Shown: in pieces, positions 9,295 to 17,471 of the stretch
Layout of the letters: each line of letters starts with the position of its first letter
Numbering within the stretch: the first letter of the stretch is position 1
Assembly (NCBI GenBank): GCA_902564235.1
Contig: CACFAG010000002.1
Span: 42,755 to 106,754, forward strand
Direction: 5' to 3'
DNA length: 64,000 nt
From: an uncultured Prochlorococcus sp.
GTDB taxonomy: Bacteria > Cyanobacteriota > Cyanobacteriia > PCC-6307 > Cyanobiaceae
Position numbers and translations under genes: made by a program
Notes under the pieces: model-generated
What the model was told of the DNA's origin: nothing
Seen by the model: the letters and a program-made list of their open reading frames with translations, nothing else
Databases searched by the model: none

Positions 9295-10242
9295 CTAATA
9301 TTTGAGACTAAATTTCTTAACTAGCCACTGCGCAAAGATATTAACCACTAAAGATAGGATCATAAGTACAAAAGCCGCATAAAACAGTGATGAAACCTGA
9401 CTTCCATCAGCTTCACCGAACTGGTTTGCGAGCATGGAGGAAATGGTATATCCAGGAGATAATAGGGACCAACTAAATGCATTTGAATTACCAATAATCA
9501 TTGTCACAGCCATTGTTTCTCCCATTGCCCTACCTAAAGCCAATAGAACACCTGCCATAATTCCTGATAATGCCGCCGGCAAAATTACTGAAAATATTGT
9601 TTTCCATCTACTTGCTCCAATTCCATAAGCCGCATTTCTTAGCTTTTTGGGAACTTGATTAAGAGTATCTCTTGCAATGGAGGTCACTATTGGCAAAAGC
9701 ATTACTACTAAAATCAATATTGCTAAAAAAGAATTCCTGCCTGTAGGTTCTGTACTGAATAAAGGTATCCAACCAAAGATATTATGTAAAAAGACAAAAA
9801 AGGTTCTAAAAAAAGGTTCCATTACAAATATTGCCCAAAGTCCCAATACAACTGATGGAATAGCTGCTAATAATTCAACAAAAGAACCTATTATTTCTCT
9901 AAAAACTTTCGGTACAAAGTCCTCGGTAATAAATATTGCAGTTCCAACGCCCAAAGGGATAGTTATTAATAACGAAAGAAATGAGGTTACTAATGTGCCA
10001 TATATTGCGGTAAAAGCTCCGTATTCATCTTTTACAGGATTCCATTCAGAGGTTACTAAAAACTTCAAGCCATACCTTGAAAAGGATTCAAATGACTGAA
10101 AAAAGACTACTAAAATAATTCCTAAAAGTATTATTGCTACGAAACTAGACAAGACTAGGGCAGTATTCTTGAAGATAATATCTATATTTTTTTCGATACC
10201 GAATCTTTTACGATTCTTGAAAAGAGTTAATTTCTCTTCCAT
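9295..10242 (-). CDS. pstC: Phosphate ABC transporter permease PstC
   Basis: This 315-residue permease has a hydrophobic span near residues 30-52 and about five more. The loop AAYGIGASRWKTIFSVILPAA is the ATPase-contact (EAA) region, and ALGRAMGETMAV is the Pst-family motif. It is first in pstC-pstA-pstB. A phased Pho box sits about 50 bp upstream, supporting PhoB control. The binding protein PstS is encoded separately at 14679-15674. Confidence 0.96.
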   Translation of the reverse strand: MEEKLTLFKNRKRFGIEKNIDIIFKNTALVLSSFVAIILLGIILVVFFQSFESFSRYGLKFLVTSEWNPVKDEYGAFTAIYGTLVTSFLSLLITIPLGVGTAIFITEDFVPKVFREIIGSFVELLAAIPSVVLGLWAIFVMEPFFRTFFVFLHNIFGWIPLFSTEPTGRNSFLAILILVVMLLPIVTSIARDTLNQVPKKLRNAAYGIGASRWKTIFSVILPAALSGIMAGVLLALGRAMGETMAVTMIIGNSNAFSWSLLSPGYTISSMLANQFGEADGSQVSSLFYAAFVLMILSLVVNIFAQWLVKKFSLKY

Positions 10243-10288
10243 TAAAAAAAGAATATCTCTATAAATCTACTACTAAATATTGTAAAAG

Positions 10289-10307
10289 ACTTTAAGAGGG
10301 GTTAAAG
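10289..10307 (-). promoter_or_regulatory. Pho box upstream of pstC
   Basis: Read on the minus strand, CTTTAACC and CTTAAAGT are spaced 11 nt start to start (8-mer plus CCT). This is the layout of cyanobacterial PhoB direct repeats. A TACAAT -10-like hexamer follows at 10278-10283. It sits 47 bp before pstC. Confidence 0.6.
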
Positions 10308-10405
10308 ATAAAAGAAAGTCATGAAAAGTAAACATCCTTAAACTTAATTTCTTCAAAAATTTTTTCTTTAACTTTACTTAACCATAGGTGGATATTATTT
10401 ATTGA

Positions 10406-10627
10406 ATGGAAACTGAGAGGATGTTTAAATACAGGGAATTCATTGCTCAAATCAAATATAAAGAAGTAATATCTTCCCCTGTATATTTTATTCCTGTTTT
10501 GCTTCTATTCATAATGATTATTATTGAAGGTTTTCACATCTTTAATCACAAACAAAATTGCAAAACTAAAGCTGAGTGGATGGAACAATCAGGAATGACT
10601 TATGACAGGGAATCAGAAGTTAATTAA
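10406..10627 (+). CDS. Small single-span membrane protein
   Basis: This 73-residue protein has one strong transmembrane helix (about residues 26-43, VYFIPVLLLFIMIIIEG) and a charged C-terminal tail with one cysteine. An alternative start is the second methionine (residue 6). It lies divergent from pstC across the Pho-box region and convergent with arsR. No family is recognised; it may be an accessory of the phosphate island. Confidence 0.65.
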   Translation: METERMFKYREFIAQIKYKEVISSPVYFIPVLLLFIMIIIEGFHIFNHKQNCKTKAEWMEQSGMTYDRESEVN

Positions 10628-10645
10628 TAAAATCTAAAATATAAT

Positions 10646-10966
10646 TTATTCGCAGCAACGTTTTCTGTTTGAGGAATAATCTGTCAAAGAAGTTATCCAT
10701 TCCTTGATTAAAAAGAGAGATTCTTTTTTTAGGCTGTAGTACACCCATCTACCTTCTTGTCTGTCTGAGATAAGACCAGCTTCCTTCAAAATTTTTATAT
10801 GATATGAAATTCTTGATTGAGATAAATTAGTTAATTTCATAATATCGCAAACACAAACTTCTCCATCCATCATTAGGTCAATTATTTCTAGCCTAAAAGG
10901 ATCAGAAAATGAAACCATCAGCTTAGATATATTTTCTTTTTTTACTTTTCTAATCTCTTTTAACAT
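10646..10966 (-). CDS. arsR: ArsR/SmtB-family metalloregulator
   Basis: This 106-residue winged-helix repressor contains VCVCD (C38, C40), the arsenite-binding motif of ArsR (ELCVCD in E. coli), followed by the recognition helix SQSRISYHIKILKEAGLI and wing RQEGRWVYYSL. Two more cysteines close the C terminus (C104, C105) and could add a thiol ligand. It is divergent from gap-arsJ, with two inverted-repeat operators between them, so it probably represses both directions until As(III) binds. Arsenite sensing is inferred from the motif. Confidence 0.9.
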   Translation of the reverse strand: MLKEIRKVKKENISKLMVSFSDPFRLEIIDLMMDGEVCVCDIMKLTNLSQSRISYHIKILKEAGLISDRQEGRWVYYSLKKESLFLIKEWITSLTDYSSNRKRCCE

Positions 10967-11019
10967 TTATGAGGAAATTAAATTTTCTTTAATATAGCTT
11001 AAATAAAAAGATTTCATTA

Positions 11020-11035
11020 ATCAAAACATCTTGAT
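11020..11035. promoter_or_regulatory. ArsR-type operator (distal)
   Basis: ATCAA-N6-TTGAT, an interrupted inverted repeat of the kind bound by ArsR-family dimers, lies between the divergent arsR and gap genes and abuts the second palindrome. Confidence 0.55.
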
Positions 11036-11056
11036 ACATCAAAATATTTTGATGTA
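11035..11056. promoter_or_regulatory. Perfect 22-bp palindrome, ArsR operator (proximal)
   Basis: The half-site TACATCAAAAT is followed by its exact reverse complement. It shares the core ATCAA/TTGAT with the adjacent distal operator. It ends 26 bp before the gap start and overlaps the likely gap promoter, which fits repression by ArsR. Confidence 0.65.
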
Positions 11057-11082
11057 AGATATATATAGAAAATTTCAAAGTT

Positions 11083-12105
11083 ATGAAAATTGGAATTAAT
11101 GGTTTTGGAAGAATTGGCAGATTAGTTTTCAGAGCATTATGGGATAGAGCTAATATAGAAATAACTCATATAAATGAGATAGCAGGAGATTCGAATGCTG
11201 CTGCGCATCTACTCGAATTCGATTCGGTCCATGGTAGATGGGTGAAAGATATAAAGGTTAAAGAAGAAGAAATAATAATTGATGGAAAGAAATTAACCTA
11301 CACATCTTTTAAAAATTACCTTGATGTTCCTTGGGAAAAATCTTCTGTAGATATTATTTTAGAATGTACAGGAAAGAATAAAAAGCCAGACAAACTAAAT
11401 CCCTATTTTGATTCTGTTGGGATGAAAAGAGTAATAGTAGCTTGTCCAGTAAAGGGAATTGTAGCTGGAGAGGAATCACTTAATATTGTTTACGGTATAA
11501 ATCAAAGTCTTTATGACCCTTCTAAACATAAATTAGTAACTGCAGCATCTTGCACTACAAATTGTTTAGCTCCGATAGTAAAGGTAATCAATGAAAATTT
11601 TTCAATTAAGCACGGCGCTATTACAACTATTCACGATGTTACCAACACTCAAGTTCCTGTAGATTTTTATAAAAGTGATTTGAGGAGAGCAAGAGGATGT
11701 ATGCAAAGTTTAATACCTACTACTACTGGATCTGCTAAAGCTATCGCTGAGATCTTCCCAGAATTAAAAGGAAAATTAAATGGTCATGCAGTAAGAGTTC
11801 CTCTACTTAATGGTTCCTTAACTGATGCAGTTTTTGAATTAAATAAAGAAGTGTCAACTGAACAGGTAAATTTAGCACTTAAGGTAGCTTCAGAAACTTA
11901 TTTAAAAGGAATTCTTGGCTACGAAGAAAGACCTTTAGTTTCTGCAGATTATGTAAATGACTCTAGAAGTTCAATAGTTGATAGTTTATCAACGATGGTT
12001 GTTAATTCAAATTTATTAAAGATATACGCTTGGTACGATAACGAATGGGGTTACAGCTGCAGGCTTGCAGATCTTACTGAATATGTAATCAAAAAAGAGA
12101 TTTAA
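11083..12105 (+). CDS. gap: ArsJ-associated glyceraldehyde-3-phosphate dehydrogenase
   Basis: This 340-residue enzyme has the N-terminal Rossmann motif INGFGRIGR and the catalytic cysteine C157 in ASCTTNC. Where glycolytic enzymes read HSYTxDQ, this one has HDVTNTQ, typical of the branch linked to arsJ. In arsenate resistance it would use arsenate in place of phosphate to make unstable 1-arseno-3-phosphoglycerate, the ArsJ substrate. It is followed after 11 bp by arsJ and preceded by ArsR operators. This context makes a role in central glycolysis unlikely. Confidence 0.93.
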   Translation: MKIGINGFGRIGRLVFRALWDRANIEITHINEIAGDSNAAAHLLEFDSVHGRWVKDIKVKEEEIIIDGKKLTYTSFKNYLDVPWEKSSVDIILECTGKNKKPDKLNPYFDSVGMKRVIVACPVKGIVAGEESLNIVYGINQSLYDPSKHKLVTAASCTTNCLAPIVKVINENFSIKHGAITTIHDVTNTQVPVDFYKSDLRRARGCMQSLIPTTTGSAKAIAEIFPELKGKLNGHAVRVPLLNGSLTDAVFELNKEVSTEQVNLALKVASETYLKGILGYEERPLVSADYVNDSRSSIVDSLSTMVVNSNLLKIYAWYDNEWGYSCRLADLTEYVIKKEI

Positions 12106-12116
12106 TTTATGTCTTT

Positions 12117-13376
12117 ATGAAGTTATCTAATATTCAACAATATAGTGTTGTAACAGCAAACTATTGGGCGTTCACGCTTACTGACGGCGCATTAAGATTA
12201 TTAGTTGTTGGTCACTTTCATGAGCTAGGTTACACAACTCTACAAATTGCTTTACTTTTCCTTTTTTATGAGTTTTTTGGAATAATTACTAATCTTTATG
12301 GTGGTTGGATAGGAGCAAGATATGGTTTAAGACTTACTTTATGGATTGGGACTATCCTTCAAATCATTGCCCTTTTTATGCTTATTCCAGTTAAGGAGGA
12401 TTGGCCAGTAATATTTAGTGTCGTATACGTTATGGTTGCTCAAGCAGTCAGCGGGATAGCAAAAGATTTAAATAAAATGAGCGCTAAAAGTGCTGTTAAG
12501 ACAGTAGTTCCAAAGACAAATGATGGCAATGATACTAGTCAAAAACAACTTTTTAAATGGGTTGCTATTTTAACTGGATCTAAAAATGCTCTTAAGGGAG
12601 TTGGCTTTTTCTTGGGTGGACTTTTATATAAGTTATTTGGATTCAATAATGCTGTAGGAATTATGGGTTTCGGACTCTGCTTAGCCTTTTTATTGACATT
12701 AATTTTACCTGGAGAAATTGGCAAGATGAAAACCAAACCAGCTTTTAATGATCTTTTTTCAAAATCATATGCCATAAATATTCTTTCAGCAGCAAGGTTC
12801 TTTCTTTTTGGAGCAAGAGATGTTTGGTTTGTCGTAGCACTTCCAGTATTCCTTGATATGGCGTTTGGTTGGGACTACATGGAAATAGGATTATTTCTTG
12901 GGGCTTGGGTAATAGGTTATGGGATTGTTCAGGCTTCTGCTCCAGCAATTAGAAAGACGTGGGGCCAGAAAGAAAGTCCAGATCGCAAAGCTATCCAATT
13001 TTGGAGTGCCGTATTAATGGTCATACCGTCTTTGATAGGAATCGCATTATGGAGAGAAAGTTCTCCATCGATAGCAATAATTTTAGGACTTACTATTTTT
13101 GGATTTGTTTTTGCAATGAATTCCTCAACACATTCTTATATGATTTTGGCCTACTCTGATAATGAAAAAGTCAGTTTAAATGTTGGCTTCTATTACATGG
13201 CAAATGCTGCTGGAAGACTAATTGGAACATTACTCTCTGGCTTACTATTTATGATTGGGAGAAATCCAAGTATTGGTCTTCAATATTGTCTTTATTTTTC
13301 ATCACTTTTAATATTCTTATCTTGGATTTCGAGTCATAAATTACCATCAATCAAACAAAGCCTATCAGCTCCATAA
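12117..13376 (+). CDS. arsJ: ArsJ organoarsenical efflux transporter (MFS)
   Basis: This 419-residue polytopic protein has about 11-12 hydrophobic spans. Its N-terminal block YWAFTLTDGALRLLVVGHFH and the motif YEFFGIITNLYGGWIGARYG recall ArsJ. ArsJ exports 1-arseno-3-phosphoglycerate made by the adjacent GAPDH; the product then hydrolyses outside the cell. It is 11 bp downstream of gap, in the same ArsR-controlled unit. Older annotations of such genes simply say MFS transporter; gene order supports the narrower name. Confidence 0.9.
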   Translation: MKLSNIQQYSVVTANYWAFTLTDGALRLLVVGHFHELGYTTLQIALLFLFYEFFGIITNLYGGWIGARYGLRLTLWIGTILQIIALFMLIPVKEDWPVIFSVVYVMVAQAVSGIAKDLNKMSAKSAVKTVVPKTNDGNDTSQKQLFKWVAILTGSKNALKGVGFFLGGLLYKLFGFNNAVGIMGFGLCLAFLLTLILPGEIGKMKTKPAFNDLFSKSYAINILSAARFFLFGARDVWFVVALPVFLDMAFGWDYMEIGLFLGAWVIGYGIVQASAPAIRKTWGQKESPDRKAIQFWSAVLMVIPSLIGIALWRESSPSIAIILGLTIFGFVFAMNSSTHSYMILAYSDNEKVSLNVGFYYMANAAGRLIGTLLSGLLFMIGRNPSIGLQYCLYFSSLLIFLSWISSHKLPSIKQSLSAP

Positions 13377-13406
13377 AAACTAATTTTTAGAAATTAGAAT
13401 ATTTAA

Positions 13407-14633
13407 ATGGCAAAAATATCCTTAATTGAATTTGCAAAAATTTTTCTAAAAATTGGTATTTTAAGTTTTGGAGGACCCTATGCTCATATTTCTTTATTCG
13501 AAGATGAACTTATAAATAATAAAAAATTAATCACAACACAATCTTTTGAAAAAGGTATTGGTTTATGTCAATTGCTTCCAGGACCAATATCCACTCAATT
13601 AGCAATATATATAGGTCTTAAAATTAATGGTTATCTTGGCGGATTGATATCCGGTATATGTTTCATTATCCCAGGATTCGTTTCGGTATTAGCTCTTAGT
13701 TTTTTTTGGCAAATTGGTTCTGGATCAAAATTCTTAACAGATTTAATTTATTTTAATCCACCTTTTATTGCAGGAATAATTTTTTCATTCTCATTAGTTC
13801 TATTAAAAAAAAGATTAAAGTTTGATCGAATATTATTCTCTAGCTCAGTATTATTTCTACTTATATTTGCCAAATATAATAGTATTCAATTTCCACTCAT
13901 AACAATTCTTACTATTGCAGGATTGATAAATATATTTTTACGGAAATTCAAAAATATTTTTTATAGCTTGGTCCCTTTATCTATATTTTCAACAACCTCA
14001 TTTTTGAGTAGCTCGGTCTTTTTAGATATTTTTAAGTTCTATAATTTTTTGAAGGATTATTTAAAATCAAAGTTTTTAGTAGATTACCTTCATCTGTTTT
14101 TTTTCTTCTTTAAATCGGGACTTTTTATTTTTGGAGGGGGATTAGTAATCATTCCTCTTATGAGTGATTATGTTATCACTCAAGGATGGTTAACAAATAA
14201 TGAATTTATAGATGGAATAATGATTAGCCAAATAACGCCTGGGCCTGTCTTATTAATTACAAGTTTTATTGGATACAAAGCAGGGTTTTCGGTTGGAGGA
14301 ATAAATGAAGCTTTAAAATATTCATTTATATCAACTTTTGCAATTTTTTTACCAAGTTTTTTATTGATTTTTGTTTTTGGAAAAGGCTTTATAAAAAACA
14401 AAATTAAATCGATTAATTACTTTATCGAAGGAGTGATCAATACAATTCCTGGAGCAGTTATTTTCTCTGGATTTAATTTAATTGAAGATAGTTTTTCATC
14501 AAAATTCCTTTTAGTTAGCTCTATTTTTATAGTTTTAATCTCAACAATATTATCTTTTTTTAAAATAGTTCCAACATACATAATTATCCTCTTTTCTTTA
14601 ATATTAGGTTTATCAAAATATTTTTTTGCATAA
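13407..14633 (+). CDS. chrA: Chromate/anion transporter ChrA
   Basis: This 408-residue membrane protein has the two-domain CHR layout. Each half repeats the motif set: SFGGPYAHI and [12 protein letters not shown] in the first, [10 protein letters not shown] and [11 protein letters not shown] in the second. CHR transporters move chromate and perhaps sulfate-like anions. It starts 30 bp after arsJ on the same strand and could be co-transcribed. Its position in a phosphate/arsenate island suggests an oxyanion substrate, but the actual ion cannot be read from sequence. Confidence 0.9.
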   Translation: MAKISLIEFAKIFLKIGILSFGGPYAHISLFEDELINNKKLITTQSFEKGIGLCQLLPGPISTQLAIYIGLKINGYLGGLISGICFIIPGFVSVLALSFFWQIGSGSKFLTDLIYFNPPFIAGIIFSFSLVLLKKRLKFDRILFSSSVLFLLIFAKYNSIQFPLITILTIAGLINIFLRKFKNIFYSLVPLSIFSTTSFLSSSVFLDIFKFYNFLKDYLKSKFLVDYLHLFFFFFKSGLFIFGGGLVIIPLMSDYVITQGWLTNNEFIDGIMISQITPGPVLLITSFIGYKAGFSVGGINEALKYSFISTFAIFLPSFLLIFVFGKGFIKNKIKSINYFIEGVINTIPGAVIFSGFNLIEDSFSSKFLLVSSIFIVLISTILSFFKIVPTYIIILFSLILGLSKYFFA

Positions 14634-14658
14634 AAAAAGGAGGAAATAAATTCCTCCT
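14632..14658 (-). terminator. Rho-independent terminator of pstS
   Basis: An 8-bp stem AGGAGGAA/TTCCTCCT with a 5-nt loop is followed on the minus strand by a T-run. It lies 20 bp after the pstS stop. The stem is symmetric and could also slow chrA transcripts. Confidence 0.75.
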
Positions 14659-14678
14659 GTTAAATGTTGTCTTACGGT

Positions 14679-15674
14679 TTATTTACCGATTCTTTCTACG
14701 GCAGCTCTTGACTTCTCAAGAATATCACCTTTCAAAGGAACGAAGCCTAGTGATGGAGCTTTATCTTGATACTCATCGCTTAACAATGTATTAAAGGCTT
14801 GTTTGATAGCTTTAGTGTTTCTACCATTACCTTCTTCATAAGCAAGTATCCATGTTAATGAAGCTATAGGATATGCTCCTTTAGCAGTTGGATTAGGATT
14901 TTTACCAGCAAGATTTTCATCTAAAGTAATACCATTAAGAGCCTTAGCTCCTGCCTCTACAGATGGTTTTAGAAACTCACCTGAAAGATTCTGAAGTGCA
15001 GCAGCTTTGACGTTACCTTTAATGTAGGACTGGTTAACATAACCAATTGCACCAGGAGTATTTTGAATAACACCCGCAACACCAGAATTACCCTTAGCAC
15101 CAACACCTGCTGGCCACTTAACTGATTTACCAGTGCCTAAAGTCCATGTTGGTGAAAACGCTTCCATAGAGTTTGTGAAAGCTTTAGTTGTACCTGATCC
15201 ATCAGAACGATGCGCCCAAGTTAACTTACCTGCTTTACAACCTAATTCTTTCCAGTTTTTAATCATACCCATAGCAACCCTTACTGCTTGCTCTTGAGTG
15301 AGTTTCAAATCACAATCATAGTTGTAACCGAAAGCAATAGTTCCTCCAACCATTGGGATTTGAACTAAACCTCTGGTAACTTTTGCTATATCTTTATCTT
15401 TCATTGGATCATCTGATGCACCAAAGTTAACAGTTTGATCGATAAAAGCTTTTCTTCCAGAACCAGAACCAACAGCCTGGTAATTAACTCTTGGCCCACC
15501 TGAAGAGGCTAAATCTTTGAACCAACGAGTATAAATTTTGGCAGGAAATGATGCTCCAGCACCACTTAATCTTGTTTTAGCAGAAACACTTGTGCCAGGA
15601 ACACTTGTACCAGCAGCAATGGCTACTGCAGAAGTGAAAACCAAAGCTTTCTTTGCTATGTTCATGGATGTCAT
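14679..15674 (-). CDS. pstS: Phosphate-binding protein PstS
   Basis: This 331-residue periplasmic protein has a signal peptide (hydrophobic to about residue 28, cleavage near SVSA) and PstS phosphate-site motifs: GAGASFP near the mature N terminus, GSGSGR, and HRSDGSGTT. It delivers phosphate to PstC/PstA. The start could be residue 1 or the methionine at residue 4. Paired Pho-box repeats lie about 90 bp upstream and a terminator follows, so it is expressed separately from pstCAB. Confidence 0.97.
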   Translation of the reverse strand: MTSMNIAKKALVFTSAVAIAAGTSVPGTSVSAKTRLSGAGASFPAKIYTRWFKDLASSGGPRVNYQAVGSGSGRKAFIDQTVNFGASDDPMKDKDIAKVTRGLVQIPMVGGTIAFGYNYDCDLKLTQEQAVRVAMGMIKNWKELGCKAGKLTWAHRSDGSGTTKAFTNSMEAFSPTWTLGTGKSVKWPAGVGAKGNSGVAGVIQNTPGAIGYVNQSYIKGNVKAAALQNLSGEFLKPSVEAGAKALNGITLDENLAGKNPNPTAKGAYPIASLTWILAYEEGNGRNTKAIKQAFNTLLSDEYQDKAPSLGFVPLKGDILEKSRAAVERIGK

Positions 15675-15760
15675 GATTAAATAAAAGACTACATATATAT
15701 AGCACCGAATTTATACATAAATACTTATTAATTGTAATTTTATCCTGTGGTTAATTAGCT

Positions 15761-15779
15761 CTTAACCTCCTCTTAACCC
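15761..15779 (+). promoter_or_regulatory. Pho box in the pstS-porin intergenic region
   Basis: CTTAACCT, spacer CCT, then CTTAACCC: two near-perfect cyanobacterial Pho-box 8-mers with 11-nt phasing. A weaker third copy (GTTAATTA) begins at 15750, also in phase. The site is 87 bp from pstS and 238 bp from the porin gene; its distance favours pstS although the repeats read on the plus strand. Confidence 0.65.
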
Positions 15780-15945
15780 AGTTATCAATTTAACTTATTT
15801 ACGTTTGGTTTTGAAAATATTTGAAAATAAATAAATTTTAATTTTTAACTCTGATTAAATAAATTTCTAAAGATTAAAAAGATTTTTTTTATTTAATTTA
15901 AGACATGTTTAAACTCTCTTTAAATTTTCCTCGTTTACTTTATTT

Positions 15946-15975
15946 CTTACCCGTTTCTTAACCTTTATTCGTTCT
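15946..15975 (+). promoter_or_regulatory. Pho box upstream of the porin
   Basis: CTTACCCG (15946), CTTAACCT (15957) and a weaker TTCGTTCT (15968) follow one another at 11-nt intervals, about 40-70 bp before the porin start. The arrangement fits PhoB activation. Confidence 0.6.
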
Positions 15976-16016
15976 CATAGATTTGGATATTTATCCTTTT
16001 TTACGTGTTGAGGTTC

Positions 16017-17324
16017 ATGAAACTTTTTCAAAAATTAATTGCTGCTCCTGCCATAATTTCTTTGGCATCAGGTTTCGCAGTAAACGCATCTGAGATCAAT
16101 TCAACAGATCTTAGTGAATATTCAAACTCTAACAAATTAGTATCTTTAGGTGATTTCAAATCAGATACTTTATTTCCAGGAGATTGGGCTTACGATTCAT
16201 TAAAGGATCTAACAAATAGTTCAAGATTCAATGGTAACTCAGTTACTCGTTTAGAAGCTGCTGCTGAATTAAACAACTTAATTGCAGGTGGTGAAGGCTT
16301 GATGAACGGAGCTCAAATAGACAGATTAAGTGACGAGCTTGGTTCAGAGTTGGCAATTATGAAAGGAAGAGTAGATGGCCTTGAAGCTCGGGTGAACGGA
16401 ATTGAAGCTGGTTCTTTCAGTGAAACAACAACAATGAAAGGAAAAGCTAAATTCCAGATTGGTGGAACTGATGGTGTAACTGATGAAGCAGTTATGGCTG
16501 CATATTTCTGGGAAGTCGATTTAAACACAAGTTTTACTGGTGAAGACAACTTAAATGTAGAAATTGAAACAGGAAATACACCTGATACAGACAGTTTCCT
16601 CGCAGTTACAGATTTTGGTAAAGATTCTGGAGATGAACTTAAAGTTTCTGATTTAAACTACTCATTCCCATTGGGAGGTTGGTCTATAACTGTTGGGGAT
16701 TCATTAGATGCAAGTAAGCAATTTACTGGAGCTTGTAGTTATGGAAACACTGTTGACTCTTTAAGTGATTGTGGAACAGGAAATTCTATTGCTGTTGGTG
16801 GTGATCAGACAATTAGTGCTGGTTATGATCTTGATAATGGGTTTTCATTTGGACTTGGTATTTCAGCTGATGATGGAGAAAAAGCTGATAAAGGTATGTT
16901 CACAGCAGAAGGTGAAGATATCTATGCTCTAAACGTTGCTTATAGTGGAGACAATTATGGTCTTGCTCTCGCTTACGCTGATGTAGATGTAGCAACCTAC
17001 TGGGGTATAAATGCTTCTTATTCTCCTGATGGTTTTCCAACAATTAGTGGTGGATACGAATTTGGTGACCCAGATACAGGAAATGATACAACTCAATTCG
17101 CAGTTGGACTAAGTTCTGATCTTGGCCCTGGTGAAATCACAATAGGTATGGGTACCAACGGTTCAATAACTGATGGGGAAGAGGAATTATACGCCTATGA
17201 TCTTTCTTATACCTACAAATTCAATGATGGTATGAGTTTTACTCCTTTTGCATTTATAGTTGAAGGAGCTGATGGTGGAGATGATACTACTGGTTTAGGT
17301 GCAGAAATTGGTTTCAAGTTCTAA
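16017..17324 (+). CDS. Outer-membrane porin with SLH domain (PhoE-like)
   Basis: I chose ATG 16017, with GAGG upstream, over the in-frame GTG at 16005. The 435-residue protein has a signal peptide ending near VNA, an S-layer-homology region (about residues 45-85, FPGDWAYDSL and TRLEAAAELN), a short coiled coil (about 100-130), then a beta-barrel of alternating aromatic and glycine-rich strands ending in phenylalanine (FKF). This is the cyanobacterial OprB/SomA porin plan. The Pho boxes upstream imply induction at low phosphate, hence the PhoE-like label used for Prochlorococcus. Substrate selectivity is not readable. Confidence 0.9.
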   Translation: MKLFQKLIAAPAIISLASGFAVNASEINSTDLSEYSNSNKLVSLGDFKSDTLFPGDWAYDSLKDLTNSSRFNGNSVTRLEAAAELNNLIAGGEGLMNGAQIDRLSDELGSELAIMKGRVDGLEARVNGIEAGSFSETTTMKGKAKFQIGGTDGVTDEAVMAAYFWEVDLNTSFTGEDNLNVEIETGNTPDTDSFLAVTDFGKDSGDELKVSDLNYSFPLGGWSITVGDSLDASKQFTGACSYGNTVDSLSDCGTGNSIAVGGDQTISAGYDLDNGFSFGLGISADDGEKADKGMFTAEGEDIYALNVAYSGDNYGLALAYADVDVATYWGINASYSPDGFPTISGGYEFGDPDTGNDTTQFAVGLSSDLGPGEITIGMGTNGSITDGEEELYAYDLSYTYKFNDGMSFTPFAFIVEGADGGDDTTGLGAEIGFKF

Positions 17325-17342
17325 CAAAATTAACAATATTAC

Positions 17343-17373
17343 AAGGACCTCTAATTAGGAGGTCCTTTTTTTT
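17343..17373 (+). terminator. Rho-independent terminator of the porin gene
   Basis: A 9-bp stem AAGGACCTC/GAGGTCCTT with a 7-nt loop is followed by a T-run, 18 bp after the porin stop. Confidence 0.9.
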
Positions 17374-17391
17374 GCTTACCTTTTTTAAAAC

Positions 17392-17432
17392 CTTAAATTG
17401 TTCTTAATAAATTAATTTTTTTTTCTTAACTT
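17392..17432 (+). promoter_or_regulatory. Pho box upstream of the phosphatase candidate
   Basis: CTTAAATT (17392), CTTAATAA (17403) and CTTAACTT (17425) keep an 11-nt register with one degenerate position between the second and third. The last repeat ends 40 bp before the next gene. Confidence 0.6.
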
Positions 17433-17471
17433 TTTAAAGGGAGCATAAATATGTATTCCCTTATGCACTAA

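Noticed and set aside
9677..10099. A 140-codon plus-strand frame inside pstC
   Set aside because: Entirely antisense to pstC, with no start context or family features.
15718..16016. tRNA or small-RNA gene in the pstS-porin gap
   Set aside because: No cloverleaf or GTTCGA-type arm is found; the gap is explained by Pho boxes and AT-rich promoter DNA.
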